DNA from: JBHIKY01 sp042139015
GTDB taxonomy: Bacteria > Bacillota > Bacilli > Bacillales > Marinococcaceae
Reading direction: 5' to 3'
DNA: 64,000 bases
Assembly: GCF_042139015.1 (NCBI RefSeq)
Contig: NZ_JBHIKY010000010.1
Location: 1 to 64,000 of the forward strand
Of the stretch, positions 17,008 to 25,537 are shown in pieces. The notes under the pieces are model-generated. The model did not search any database. It was not told the DNA's origin and saw only the letters and a list, made by a program, of their open reading frames with translations. The stretch's first letter is position 1. Every line of letters starts with the position of its first letter. The translations under genes were made by a program, and so were the position numbers.

Positions 17008-18027
17008 ATGCCGACAATTAAAGATGTCGCAAAAGAGTCCGGGTATTCTCTTTCTACTGTATCAAGGGTTATAAATAATCATCCCTATGTTACGGAAGAA
17101 AAACGGCAAAAAGTCTATGCTGCAATGAAAAAACTCGGTTATGTACCAAACTCAGTAGCACAAAAATTGAGGAAAAATAAAGTTGAAACCATTGCGATCA
17201 TTATTTCGAGAATCATTAACCCCTTCTTCAGCATGCTTGTAGATGAAATGGAAAAAGCAGCTTATGAACATGGTTATCAGTTGATTCTGTGCAACACCCG
17301 TCAGGATAAAGAAAGAGAAATAAAATATCTAAATTTATTAAAAACCAAACAAATTGACGGGATTATTCTAGCCTCCATGGAAAATGAATGGAAGACAATT
17401 GAACCATATATGGCCTACGGACCGATTGTGCTCTGCAATGAATACAGGGATGATGCCAGTGCACCGATGGTAAAGCTTGATCAGATAGATGCATGCTACA
17501 AAGCGACTAAGCATTTGATTGAACTTGGCCATAAAAAAATTGCATTCTGTGGAGGCAATGATGAAATCCCACTTTCTCTGGATCGAAAGAAAGGATTCTT
17601 AGAAGCAATTAAGGAAGCAGATATTAATTTGCCACACTATTGGTTTTTTGAACATGCGTATGGAATAGATGATGGGAAAAGAATAGTAAAAGAAATTCAT
17701 GATCTTCAAGATAAACCGACGGCAATATTCACGTGTGCAGATGAAGTTGCAGCCGGGTTTATCCGCCAGGCTAAAATATTAGGTTATCGGATTCCAGAGG
17801 ATTTTGCAGTAGTAGGTTTTGATGATCAACCTCTTGCTGACCTAATATCTCCAGGTCTGACCACGGTATATCAGCCGATACGAATCATGGTTGAAAAAAC
17901 TATGGAAATAATGTTAGATATGACTGAGAAAGGTATTGATTGTGAAGGCAGAGTTGAATTAATTCCAAATCGACTTATTATTCGTGGTTCAACTTCCAAT
18001 AAAAAACTAGCTCTTCCCGAAGATTAG
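17008..18027 (+). CDS. LacI/GalR-family transcriptional regulator
   Basis: A 339-residue repressor-type regulator. Residues 2-50 are a typical helix-turn-helix plus hinge (TIKDVAKESGYSLSTVSRVI, VPNSVAQKLRKNK), followed by the periplasmic-binding-protein-like sugar sensor (IAIIISRIINPFFS to GFDDQPLADLISPGLTTV). It is 51 bases after the oxidoreductase and in the same direction, so it is likely the local regulator acting on the two TGAAAACGATTTCA sites upstream of the operon. Those sites also fit CcpA. The inducer is presumably the transported sugar. Confidence 0.92.
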   Translation: MPTIKDVAKESGYSLSTVSRVINNHPYVTEEKRQKVYAAMKKLGYVPNSVAQKLRKNKVETIAIIISRIINPFFSMLVDEMEKAAYEHGYQLILCNTRQDKEREIKYLNLLKTKQIDGIILASMENEWKTIEPYMAYGPIVLCNEYRDDASAPMVKLDQIDACYKATKHLIELGHKKIAFCGGNDEIPLSLDRKKGFLEAIKEADINLPHYWFFEHAYGIDDGKRIVKEIHDLQDKPTAIFTCADEVAAGFIRQAKILGYRIPEDFAVVGFDDQPLADLISPGLTTVYQPIRIMVEKTMEIMLDMTEKGIDCEGRVELIPNRLIIRGSTSNKKLALPED

Positions 18028-18058
18028 CATTATAATTGAAGAAAAGAGAAAAAGGTTG

Positions 18059-18451
18059 ATGTGCTGCATGAATACGTTGTACCGAATTACGAGACTTTTT
18101 AAGGATCGGGAAGAGACTTCCGATCATGCAAAAATGCCTGAATTAAAAACAAGATATTATCAATCGATGTTTAATGCTGTGTTCCGAAAAGCTTCCTCTC
18201 TTGCCAATGATACTTCAATTATAACAAGGATTATACGTACAGATAAGGAGCGTGGGGAAATACTCGCAGAGGCTAAATATAGGAATCATACGTTTGACGT
18301 AGTATTAACTATGATACCTATAGAACCAACTGTCACGACTTTTGATATTCTTTGCACCATAAAAAATAGAAAAGCTGATCTTGGGAAGAATTATACGGTT
18401 ATCACGGCAATATTAAAGGAAATGGATCAAAAATTTCCATCTTCTAAATAA
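18059..18451 (+). CDS. Hypothetical protein, 130 aa
   Basis: A soluble alpha/beta protein that I cannot place with confidence. The pattern YYQSMFNAVFRKASSLA, then RGEILAEAKYRNHTFDVVLT, looks like a small DUF1499-like or related two-layer sandwich, but this is weak. Two nearby ATGs (18059 and 18068) are possible; AAAAAGG lies three bases before the first and twelve before the second. It follows the LacI gene by 31 bases and is ended by the terminator at 18465. Confidence 0.6.
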   Translation: MCCMNTLYRITRLFKDREETSDHAKMPELKTRYYQSMFNAVFRKASSLANDTSIITRIIRTDKERGEILAEAKYRNHTFDVVLTMIPIEPTVTTFDILCTIKNRKADLGKNYTVITAILKEMDQKFPSSK

Positions 18452-18464
18452 GGGAAAGTTTGGA

Positions 18465-18496
18465 AAAACAGGACAGGCCTACGCTTGTCTTGTTTT
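18465..18496. terminator. Bidirectional terminator
   Basis: AAAACAGGACAGGC pairs with GCTTGTCTTGTTTT through some G-T pairs. A and T runs flank it on both sides, between the convergent 18059 and yihY-type genes. Confidence 0.75.
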
Positions 18497-18499
18497 AAT

Positions 18500-19324
18500 T
18501 TAATGCTTTTTCAGCGATTTCCTTTTTTGCTTCTCCTCTACTGATATATTTATTTCTGCGCCGACCAATACAGAAAATGCTGTTAAGTAAAACCAGATCA
18601 TTAATACGATAATGTTTCCTAAGCTGCCGTAGATGACAGAATAGTCATTGTTTTCAACATACACTGAAAAACCTAGAGACCCTGCATGCCACAATATTAA
18701 AGCGAATATTGTGCCCGGGATAACCTGGTGCATTCTTATTTTTTTATTCGGCACAGAAATGTAAACAAACATCAGCACGAATCCAATGACAACAAAGCTT
18801 ATTATCCACCGTACCCATCCCCAAAATACCATAAAGGATTCATCATACTCAGTCAATCTAAACAAAAACGCACCTGCCGGCCTTCCGTAAATAGGAAGAA
18901 GCAGTGAAATAAGAATCGCAAAAATGAAAGTAAGCATGAGACCGCTGCCGATTACTAACATGTGATGAAAGCGCGGTACAGGCAGTCTGTAAGCATGATT
19001 AATAGCCCGGATCATGGCAAATGTTCCAATCAGTGAAAGCCAGATGGTCGCAATCGTACTGAAAGATAAAGCATCAAAGCGCTGAACGTCGATGATTGTA
19101 TTAATGTTAAAAGTTAAAATTTCCATCGTTCCCGGTGGCACATAAGGTGTCAAGAGACGCAGCACATCATTGCTCGAAATCGGAAAAAAGCTCATCATAC
19201 TCAGGATTGAAATGAATAATGGAAACATCGCAAGCAGAAAGTAATAGGCAAGCTGGGCAGAAACATCAATAATCTTGTCTTCGCGGACCCTTTTCGTGAA
19301 AGTAATCAGTTCATGAAGGTTCAT
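18500..19324 (-). CDS. YihY/BrkB-family inner membrane protein
   Basis: A 274-residue polytopic membrane protein of the YihY/virulence-factor BrkB family, formerly called ribonuclease BN. Six hydrophobic segments are visible, with the family signatures AQLAYYFLLAMFPLFI near the N-terminus, LSFSTIATIWLSLIG in the middle and YGSLGNIIVLMIWFYLTAFSVLVGAEIN near the end. The function of the family is not settled; it is not a nuclease. The ATG follows AAAGGGGATCC. Divergent from the serine protease gene. Confidence 0.9.
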   Translation of the reverse strand: MNLHELITFTKRVREDKIIDVSAQLAYYFLLAMFPLFISILSMMSFFPISSNDVLRLLTPYVPPGTMEILTFNINTIIDVQRFDALSFSTIATIWLSLIGTFAMIRAINHAYRLPVPRFHHMLVIGSGLMLTFIFAILISLLLPIYGRPAGAFLFRLTEYDESFMVFWGWVRWIISFVVIGFVLMFVYISVPNKKIRMHQVIPGTIFALILWHAGSLGFSVYVENNDYSVIYGSLGNIIVLMIWFYLTAFSVLVGAEINISVEEKQKRKSLKKH

Positions 19325-19423
19325 AATGGATCCCCTTTATTTCATTATCATACTTGCTAAGTCTTATTATATAGTATAGTTGAAGAAATGCTTATTTATT
19401 TCCATTTTGAAGGAGAGGCCGGC

Positions 19424-20245
19424 ATGTCCAAAAAGCATAAAGATGGTCTTGAGGAATTGTATGACGAAAAATATGAAGAATTAACTAGAGAAGAATTTAA
19501 TGAAGCACTGGAAGAGGAGAAATCCTCTCCTCAAAAGAAGAAAAACAAGAAAAAGAAACGTTGGTCCATTCGTTTGGTTGCCTTCATTCTTGCAGGTATG
19601 CTTATATTTCAAATGGCAGCTATGTTGTTTGAGACGTTCACCGTTGATGCGATGCGTTTTCTACAAACCTCGTACCGGCTCTCCCAGGATGATTCAGTTC
19701 AGGAGTGGAAAGAGTCCGTGGTCACTGTTCAGGCAGAGGGACCAGAAGGAAGCTCGAAAGGAACCGGATTTGTAATTGATGAAGATGGATATATTTTAAC
19801 TAATCATCATGTTATTGAAGATACAAAAACTATCGGAGTTAATTTTGGCGGCGGTGATGTACTTGAAGGAAAACTGCAAAAAAGCGATAAAGAAAAGGAT
19901 CTTGCCCTTATTCAAATCGAAAGAGAAGAACTCAAGCCGCTGCATTTTTCAGAAGAAACGCCTCAAGCAGAAGAGCATATCTACGTAATTGGAAATCCAT
20001 TGTCTTTTACGAAGATAGCAAATGAAGGACGTACGCTGACCGCTGAACAAACCGAAGAAGACGCGCTGGGTATTTCAGCACCGATTTATAGAGGGAATAG
20101 CGGAAGCCCTGTACTTAATGAAAATGGAGAAACGGTAGGAGTTGTATACGCCAAAAAAACTACTTCCAGTTCAGAACAGACAACGATCGGTATGGCAGTG
20201 CCTCTGTCAGAAATAAAATCTTTCTTACAAGAAGAAAACCGCTGA
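19424..20245 (+). CDS. Membrane-anchored S1C trypsin-like serine protease
   Basis: A 273-residue HtrA-like protease without a PDZ domain. A highly charged cytoplasmic N-terminus (about 46 residues, Lys-rich at the end) precedes one span (LVAFILAGMLIFQMAAMLF), so the catalytic domain faces outward. The catalytic triad is visible as His129 in TNHHVI, Asp159 in EKDLALI and Ser226 in YRGNSGSPV. The domain is short, about 180 residues. AAGGAGAGG sets the ATG at 19424; the longer upstream frame has no ribosome site. A terminator follows directly. Likely role is envelope protein quality control or processing; this is inferred. Confidence 0.9.
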   Translation: MSKKHKDGLEELYDEKYEELTREEFNEALEEEKSSPQKKKNKKKKRWSIRLVAFILAGMLIFQMAAMLFETFTVDAMRFLQTSYRLSQDDSVQEWKESVVTVQAEGPEGSSKGTGFVIDEDGYILTNHHVIEDTKTIGVNFGGGDVLEGKLQKSDKEKDLALIQIEREELKPLHFSEETPQAEEHIYVIGNPLSFTKIANEGRTLTAEQTEEDALGISAPIYRGNSGSPVLNENGETVGVVYAKKTTSSSEQTTIGMAVPLSEIKSFLQEENR

Positions 20246-20273
20246 ACCCATTTCCAGGTTCCAGCGGTTTTTT
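20237..20273 (+). terminator. Rho-independent terminator of the S1C protease gene
   Basis: AACCGCTGAACC and GGTTCCAGCGGTT arms followed by six T. It overlaps the end of the coding region. Confidence 0.85.
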
Positions 20274-20282
20274 GATCGGCCA

Positions 20283-21890
20283 TTAATTTTTTTGAAGTTT
20301 TACTTCTTCAATATATTCGTCATACCCCATTTGTTTATCAATAAATCCGTCCTCTTTGAATTCAATGATGCGATTTGCGATTGTTTGAATGAATTCATGG
20401 TCATGGGAAGCAAACAATATTGAACCATTAAAATCAATTAACCCTTTATTTAAGGCAGTAATGGATTCAAGATCCAGGTGGTTGGTCGGTTCATCAAGAA
20501 TAAGAACATTTGCACCGGAGAGCATCATCTTCGAAAGCATACAGCGGACTTTTTCACCGCCGGATAATACATTCGCTTTTTTAAACACTTCTTCTCCTGA
20601 AAACAGCATTCGGCCGAGAAAACCGCGGATAAAGGTTTCAGTCTGGTCCGCCGGTGAATATTGACGCAGCCACTCCACTAAATTCATATCCACGCCTTCA
20701 AAGTAAGGTGAGTTATCTTTTGGGAAGTACGCCTGAGTGGTAGTTAATCCCCATTTATACGTGCCGCTGTCCGGCTCCATTTCTCCTGCCAGAATTTTAA
20801 ATAACGTAGTCTTTGCAATTTCGTGGTCCCCAACAAACGCCACTTTGTCTTTACTGTTTAGGGTAAAGCTTACATTATCAAGTACATTTACGCCGTCTAT
20901 GGTTTTGGTCAGCCCTTCAACTGTCAGCAGATCATTTCCAAGCTCACGTTCCGGTTTAAATTGAACGAAAGGATATCTGCGGGAAGAAGGCTTAATGTCA
21001 TCAAGTGAAATTTTATCAAGCGTCTTTTTTCGTGAAGTTGCCTGTTTTGATTTTGAGGCATTTGCACTGAAACGGGCAATAAATTCCTTCAGTTCTTTAA
21101 TTTGTTCTTCTTTTTTGCGATTTTGTTCTTTAGCCATTTTTTGTGCAAGTTGACTTGATTCATACCAGAAATCATAATTACCAACATACAATTCAATTTT
21201 GCCGAAATCAAGGTCAGCGATATGGGTGCACACCTTGTTCAGAAAATGACGATCGTGTGATACTACTATCACAGTGTTCTCAAAATTAATCAGAAACTCT
21301 TCTAGCCATTGTACAGCTGCAATATCAAGGTGGTTAGTCGGCTCATCCATAAGAAGTACATCTGGTGATCCAAAGAGCGCCTGTGCAAGCAGTACCTTTA
21401 CTTTTTCAGAGCCTGTCAATTCGGCCATCTTTTTATCATGAAGCTCTTCTTTGACACCAAGTCCTCGCAGGAGCTGCCCGGCTTCTGTTTCGGCTTCGTA
21501 ACCATTCATTTCCGCAAATTCACCTTCAAGCTCTGCAGCTTTCATTCCATCTTCATCAGAAAAATCCGGCTTCATATAAATAGCATCCTTTTCCTGCATT
21601 ACTTCATAAAGACGGCTGTAGCCCATAATGACTACATCGATGACACGGAACTCCTCGTATTCAAAGTGATCCTGTTTTAAGACGGCCATGCGTTGTCCTT
21701 TGCCTACATGGACATTTCCTGTCTGTGACTCAATTTCCCCGGATAATATCTTAAGAAAAGTAGATTTGCCGGCACCGTTTGCACCAATTAATCCATAGCA
21801 GTTACCTGGGGTAAACTTAATATTTACTTCTTCAAAAAGCTTCTTATCTCCATAGCGGAGTCCTATATTTTCGCAATTTATCATTTTCAT
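20283..21890 (-). CDS. ABC-F family ATPase (YkpA/YbiT type)
   Basis: A 535-residue soluble protein with two ABC ATPase domains joined by the ABC-F linker; such proteins bind the ribosome and either tune translation or protect it from antibiotics. Domain 1 has Walker A GLIGANGAGKST and Walker B DVLLMDEPTNHLD; domain 2 has FVGDHEIAKTT, LSGGEKVRCML and VLILDEPTNHLD. The second Walker A lacks the usual GxxGxGKS pattern (GDHEIAKTT), and the first signature reads LTGSEKVK; both changes are shared by YkpA-like proteins as far as I recall. The linker (residues about 235-290) is Lys-rich. The ATG at 21884 is an alternative start with better ribosome-site spacing. Confidence 0.9.
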   Translation of the reverse strand: MKMINCENIGLRYGDKKLFEEVNIKFTPGNCYGLIGANGAGKSTFLKILSGEIESQTGNVHVGKGQRMAVLKQDHFEYEEFRVIDVVIMGYSRLYEVMQEKDAIYMKPDFSDEDGMKAAELEGEFAEMNGYEAETEAGQLLRGLGVKEELHDKKMAELTGSEKVKVLLAQALFGSPDVLLMDEPTNHLDIAAVQWLEEFLINFENTVIVVSHDRHFLNKVCTHIADLDFGKIELYVGNYDFWYESSQLAQKMAKEQNRKKEEQIKELKEFIARFSANASKSKQATSRKKTLDKISLDDIKPSSRRYPFVQFKPERELGNDLLTVEGLTKTIDGVNVLDNVSFTLNSKDKVAFVGDHEIAKTTLFKILAGEMEPDSGTYKWGLTTTQAYFPKDNSPYFEGVDMNLVEWLRQYSPADQTETFIRGFLGRMLFSGEEVFKKANVLSGGEKVRCMLSKMMLSGANVLILDEPTNHLDLESITALNKGLIDFNGSILFASHDHEFIQTIANRIIEFKEDGFIDKQMGYDEYIEEVKLQKN

Positions 21891-21992
21891 TCATCCTTTA
21901 TAGTAAGCTACCACGTCATCATAACATAAAAGCAGAAGACATTTCGACGAATCAGGCGGAATCAAAGTAATATTATAAGCCAAACGTTAATT

Positions 21993-22021
21993 TTGACAAA
22001 TTCAGTAAGGAGTCTTAAACT
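21993..22021 (+). promoter_or_regulatory. Sigma-A promoter of the tetR-MFS pair
   Basis: TTGACA, a 17-base spacer and TAAACT. Two inverted repeats (22036-22051 and 22055-22070) lie directly after it, where a repressor would block transcription. Confidence 0.65.
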
Positions 22022-22035
22022 TATAAAGGTCCTGA

Positions 22036-22051
22036 AGAACTCATTAGTTCT
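22036..22051. promoter_or_regulatory. Inverted repeat AGAACT-N4-AGTTCT
   Basis: Perfect 6-bp arms between the predicted promoter and the TetR gene, four bases before the second repeat. Candidate operator for the TetR protein, or part of a leader structure. Confidence 0.5.
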
Positions 22052-22054
22052 ATC

Positions 22055-22070
22055 GTGACCACTTAGTCAC
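22055..22070. promoter_or_regulatory. Inverted repeat GTGAC-N6-GTCAC, candidate TetR operator
   Basis: Perfect 5-bp arms with a 6-base centre. The TGAC...GTCA form is common among TetR-family operators in Bacillus. Its place just before the regulator gene suggests autoregulation of the efflux pair. Confidence 0.6.
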
Positions 22071-22097
22071 TACTTTCATATAAAGGAGCAGCTGTAG

Positions 22098-22946
22098 ATG
22101 GTAAAAAAAGAAATGATATTGGATCAGGCAATGAATTTATTTCTTCAAAAAGGATATTTCCCAACTTCCGTACAGGAAATCGCCACGTCCTGCGGAATGT
22201 CCAAGGGATCTATTTACAAGCTGTTTTCTTCAAAAGAGGACATATTAAAGCATGTGGTGGAAAGAAACTATGCTTTAATGCTGGAAAGTGCAGAAAAAGT
22301 AGACTTGGACCATGTTTTATCACCTAGAGAACGTTTTAAGAAAAAAATTGTGCTTGAAATGACGGGGCTAAATGAAAACCGGGAATTTTTTCTCCTGTTA
22401 TATAGACTGCACTCCCTTAAAGAGAGTGAGAAAATTGTGCCTTTAATGAAAAAGACAAAAGCCGTTCTTGTAAACTGGCATAAGAGATGTCTGCTTGATG
22501 CTTTCAGTGAACATGCCATTAAAAACTCAGTTTGGGACCTTGTTTTATTATTTCAAGGAACGATGAGGGAATATATGCTATTGATGACTGAAGAAAAAAT
22601 AGATATTGCGCCTGAAGAAGCAGCGGAAAAAATCATATATTTACTGGAAATTATTATTGAGCACCAGGAGGCAAGTATACCGCTGGTTACCGACTCTATG
22701 ATGGAGAAATTCACAAAGCTTGCGAAAAGAAGCACAGAGAAAACCCAAGAAGAGAAAACAGCAGAAATGTTTCGATCAATTGAAAAAGCTATTGATCATT
22801 CGTCACTATCAATGAAAGAAAAATCAGAGCTTCAGGAAATGAAAACCCATCTTCATGAAGAGCTGCATGCAGCTGAAGCACGTCCAGCTGTAGCGAAAGC
22901 GCTGACCTCATACTTAAATGAGAGACTGGGATTAAATTTAACTTAA
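22098..22946 (+). CDS. TetR-family transcriptional regulator, long form
   Basis: A 282-residue regulator. Residues 1-50 form a TetR helix-turn-helix (ILDQAMNLFLQKGYFPTSVQEIATSCGMSKGSIYKLFSSKEDIL). The ligand domain is all-helical. It is some 80 residues longer than the usual 190-210: the extra C-terminal part (from about residue 205) is charged and helical (RSTEKTQEEKTAEMFRSI). It lies 54 bases before a drug:H+ antiporter gene in the same direction and behind two inverted repeats, so it most likely represses itself and the pump until a toxic compound is bound. Confidence 0.9.
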   Translation: MVKKEMILDQAMNLFLQKGYFPTSVQEIATSCGMSKGSIYKLFSSKEDILKHVVERNYALMLESAEKVDLDHVLSPRERFKKKIVLEMTGLNENREFFLLLYRLHSLKESEKIVPLMKKTKAVLVNWHKRCLLDAFSEHAIKNSVWDLVLLFQGTMREYMLLMTEEKIDIAPEEAAEKIIYLLEIIIEHQEASIPLVTDSMMEKFTKLAKRSTEKTQEEKTAEMFRSIEKAIDHSSLSMKEKSELQEMKTHLHEELHAAEARPAVAKALTSYLNERLGLNLT

Positions 22947-23000
22947 TTCCATTCATAAACTAATAATCTTTCAAACCTTTGAGAAGTAGGCGATAACATT

Positions 23001-24446
23001 ATGGAAGAAACAAATTCAGCACCATCCATAAAAAAAGTACCAATCATGACGGTTTTAATTATGGGAGCGTTTGTTGCGATATTAAATCAAACCTTACTTG
23101 CAACCGCCTTGCCTCCGATAATGCGTGATTTATCCATTTCGGCTAATACAGCTCAGTGGCTGACTACCATTTTTATGTTAATAAATGGAATAATGATCCC
23201 GATTACAGCTTTTTTAATAGAATCTTTTACAACGAGAAGGCTGTTTTTATCTGCTATCAGCATCTTTGCTGCTGGAACATTAATCTGTGCGGTTTCCCCT
23301 AATTTCACTATACTAATGGCAGGTCGAATCATACAGGCAGCAGGAGCCGGGATAATGCTTCCATTAATGCAGACAGTAATTCTGCTCATTTTTCCGGTTG
23401 AAAAACGTGGAACGGCTATGGGAATATTCGGACTCGTCATATCTTTTGCGCCAGCAATTGGGCCCACATTATCTGGTGTAATGGTGGATCATTTTCACTG
23501 GAGGACTTTATTTTATATTGTTTTTCCAATTGCTGTTATTGACATAATCTTAGGCTATTTTATATTAAAAAATGTAACGGAGCGCACCTTTCCAAAAGTA
23601 GACATTGCTTCCATTATCCTTTCTACTTTTGGATTTGGAGGGATCCTGTATGGATTCAGTTCGGCCGGAAGCAATGGGTGGAACAGCGTTGTAGTAACGG
23701 CTCCTCTGGCAATCGGGGTTTTTTCCCTAATAATATTTTTCATAAGACAGCTAAGGCTCAAACAGCCGATCTTAAAGATCAGAGTGTTTAAATATAAAAT
23801 TTTCACCTTAACAACTATAATCGGTATGCTTGTCTTTATGGCATTAATCGGAGCGACTACAGTACTTCCTATTTATATGCAGGATATGAGAAATTTTTCG
23901 GCGACTGAGTCAGGATTAATGATGATGCCGGGAGCTATACTGATGGGTATCATGTCTCCCATTACAGGTAGAATTTTTGATAAAATTGGAGCAAGGTGGC
24001 TGGCTCTGACAGGCTTTGGTCTTATTATGCTGTCCAATTTCATGTATACGATCCTGACACCGGAAACATCTTTTGGATATTTAACCTTTGTTTACACCTT
24101 TCGAATGCTCGGTGTTGCTATGGTGATGATGCCTGTGACAACAGCTGGTCTAAATGAATTGCCACGACGATTAATACCGCACGGAACAGCAGTTAATAAT
24201 ACGATGAGACAAGTATCCGGATCGATTGGCACCGCACTGCTCGTTTCAGTGATGACGATGGCCGCCGCAGGGATGGGCTCTGATGTAGACACAGAAATAT
24301 TGATTCGAGGCGTAAATACTGCTTTTTGGGTGGCTAGTGTCTTGGCTCTCATTGGATTTGTATTATGTTTTTTTATAACAAAAACCTCGCCGGAGGAAGA
24401 AAACGAAACTCCTGTACGTTCAAATACATCTGCTCAATCTAAATAA
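23001..24446 (+). CDS. MFS drug:H+ antiporter, DHA2 (EmrB/QacA) family
   Basis: A 481-residue transporter with about fourteen spans, the DHA2 number. Motif A-like and motif C segments are visible: ATALPPIMRDLSISANTAQWL near the N-terminus, MAGRIIQAAGAGIMLPLMQT, and GLVISFAPAIGPTLSGVMVDHFHWR, which holds the antiporter motif (GPTLSG) and the family-typical WRTLFYIVFP. It exports hydrophobic toxic compounds in exchange for protons. It is directly downstream of the TetR gene, so expression is probably drug-induced. Substrates cannot be inferred. Confidence 0.92.
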   Translation: MEETNSAPSIKKVPIMTVLIMGAFVAILNQTLLATALPPIMRDLSISANTAQWLTTIFMLINGIMIPITAFLIESFTTRRLFLSAISIFAAGTLICAVSPNFTILMAGRIIQAAGAGIMLPLMQTVILLIFPVEKRGTAMGIFGLVISFAPAIGPTLSGVMVDHFHWRTLFYIVFPIAVIDIILGYFILKNVTERTFPKVDIASIILSTFGFGGILYGFSSAGSNGWNSVVVTAPLAIGVFSLIIFFIRQLRLKQPILKIRVFKYKIFTLTTIIGMLVFMALIGATTVLPIYMQDMRNFSATESGLMMMPGAILMGIMSPITGRIFDKIGARWLALTGFGLIMLSNFMYTILTPETSFGYLTFVYTFRMLGVAMVMMPVTTAGLNELPRRLIPHGTAVNNTMRQVSGSIGTALLVSVMTMAAAGMGSDVDTEILIRGVNTAFWVASVLALIGFVLCFFITKTSPEEENETPVRSNTSAQSK

Positions 24447-24539
24447 AATCATGCCTATCCTTCAATGCAGGGAAGCAGTTCTTTTCATGTGGAAAGAGTG
24501 TATGTATACTAATGATAAAACTAGAGAGGAGCGTTTGAT

Positions 24540-25355
24540 TTGACCAAAGGATTAATGGGCAAAAAAATAGCTATTGCCGGATCTCGAAAAACCGAAGAAA
24601 TTACTGCTCTTATTGAACGCCAGGGTGGAGAAGCCTTACTCCGGCCTCTGCAGGGCACTACTTTTTCACGGGAGAAAGAGCTCGCTCCTGCAATAACAAA
24701 AATGATCGAAGACAAACCTGATTGGATTATATTAACGACAGGGATGGGCACAGAAAAATTGATACAAACCGCAGAGGCCGCTCATTTAAAAACAGAATTC
24801 CTTGACCTCTTACGCAGCTCAAAGATTGCAGCACGAGGATATAAAACAATCAATACATTGAAAAAACTTCATATATCAATTGATGCAGAAGATGATGACG
24901 GTACCACTGCCGGTTTGGTAAATGCCTTAAATGCGGTCGATTTTAGTAATGCTCTCGTGTATATTCAACTGCACGGGATCCCTTCTCCAGTTCTGAAAGG
25001 ATTTTTTTCAGAACAGGGGGCGTCAGTTGAGGAGATTCTACCCTACAAGCATACCCCTCCTGAACCGGAAGTTCCCGCAAAGCTTATGGAGGAAATTTTC
25101 GGAGGGTTCGTGGATGGTGTGTGTTTTACCACTCAGCTGCAGGTACATTCATTATTTTCGTTTGCGAAGGCAGAAAATAAGAACGTGGAATTGAAAGATT
25201 TATTTCAGAGCAATGTATTAGCTGCTTCAGTAGGTAAAGTTACGACGGAGGCACTTTATGAAAATGGTGTAACGCGGGTTGTAGCTCCAGAGCATGAGCG
25301 CATGGGGGCGATGATTATGGAGCTTTCAAGGTATGCAGCAGAAATGAAGGAATAA
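24540..25355 (+). CDS. hemD: Uroporphyrinogen-III synthase family protein (HemD-like)
   Basis: A 271-residue two-domain protein of the HemD family, which closes and inverts hydroxymethylbilane to uroporphyrinogen III. It begins GLMGKKIAIAGSRKTEE and has DWIILTTGMGTEKLI, then LVYIQLHGIP and the C-terminal VAPEHERMGAMIMEL, all in positions expected for the family. It starts with TTG nine bases after GAGAGGA. It is not inside a hem operon here, so it may be a second, stand-alone copy whose real substrate could differ. It is followed closely by a small Cys-rich gene. Confidence 0.82.
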   Translation: MTKGLMGKKIAIAGSRKTEEITALIERQGGEALLRPLQGTTFSREKELAPAITKMIEDKPDWIILTTGMGTEKLIQTAEAAHLKTEFLDLLRSSKIAARGYKTINTLKKLHISIDAEDDDGTTAGLVNALNAVDFSNALVYIQLHGIPSPVLKGFFSEQGASVEEILPYKHTPPEPEVPAKLMEEIFGGFVDGVCFTTQLQVHSLFSFAKAENKNVELKDLFQSNVLAASVGKVTTEALYENGVTRVVAPEHERMGAMIMELSRYAAEMKE

Positions 25356-25360
25356 TCAAT

Positions 25361-25537
25361 ATGTCTAAGAAAGATTATCATTGCTGTGCCACCTGTATCT
25401 GGTTTGAAACCAAAAAACCACAGGGGAAGAAAGCATATCACTCATGTATCAGGCTCGGCTTTGAAACAAAATCACATTACAAATTCAACTGCTGGGAGCC
25501 AAGAGACTCCATAAAGAAAAAAATGAAATACCAGTAA
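25361..25537 (+). CDS. Small Cys-rich protein, 58 aa (putative metal-binding)
   Basis: An ORF five bases after the hemD-like stop, with AAGGA nine bases before its ATG. The translation begins MSKKDYHCCATCIWFE and contains HSCIRLGFET and FNCWEPRDS, giving five Cys and two His in 58 residues. Spacing (C-C-x2-C, then single Cys about 17 and 15 residues later) suggests a small zinc-ribbon-like fold. I recall similar short proteins in Bacillales but no assigned function. Close spacing implies co-transcription with the hemD-like gene. Confidence 0.65.
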   Translation: MSKKDYHCCATCIWFETKKPQGKKAYHSCIRLGFETKSHYKFNCWEPRDSIKKKMKYQ

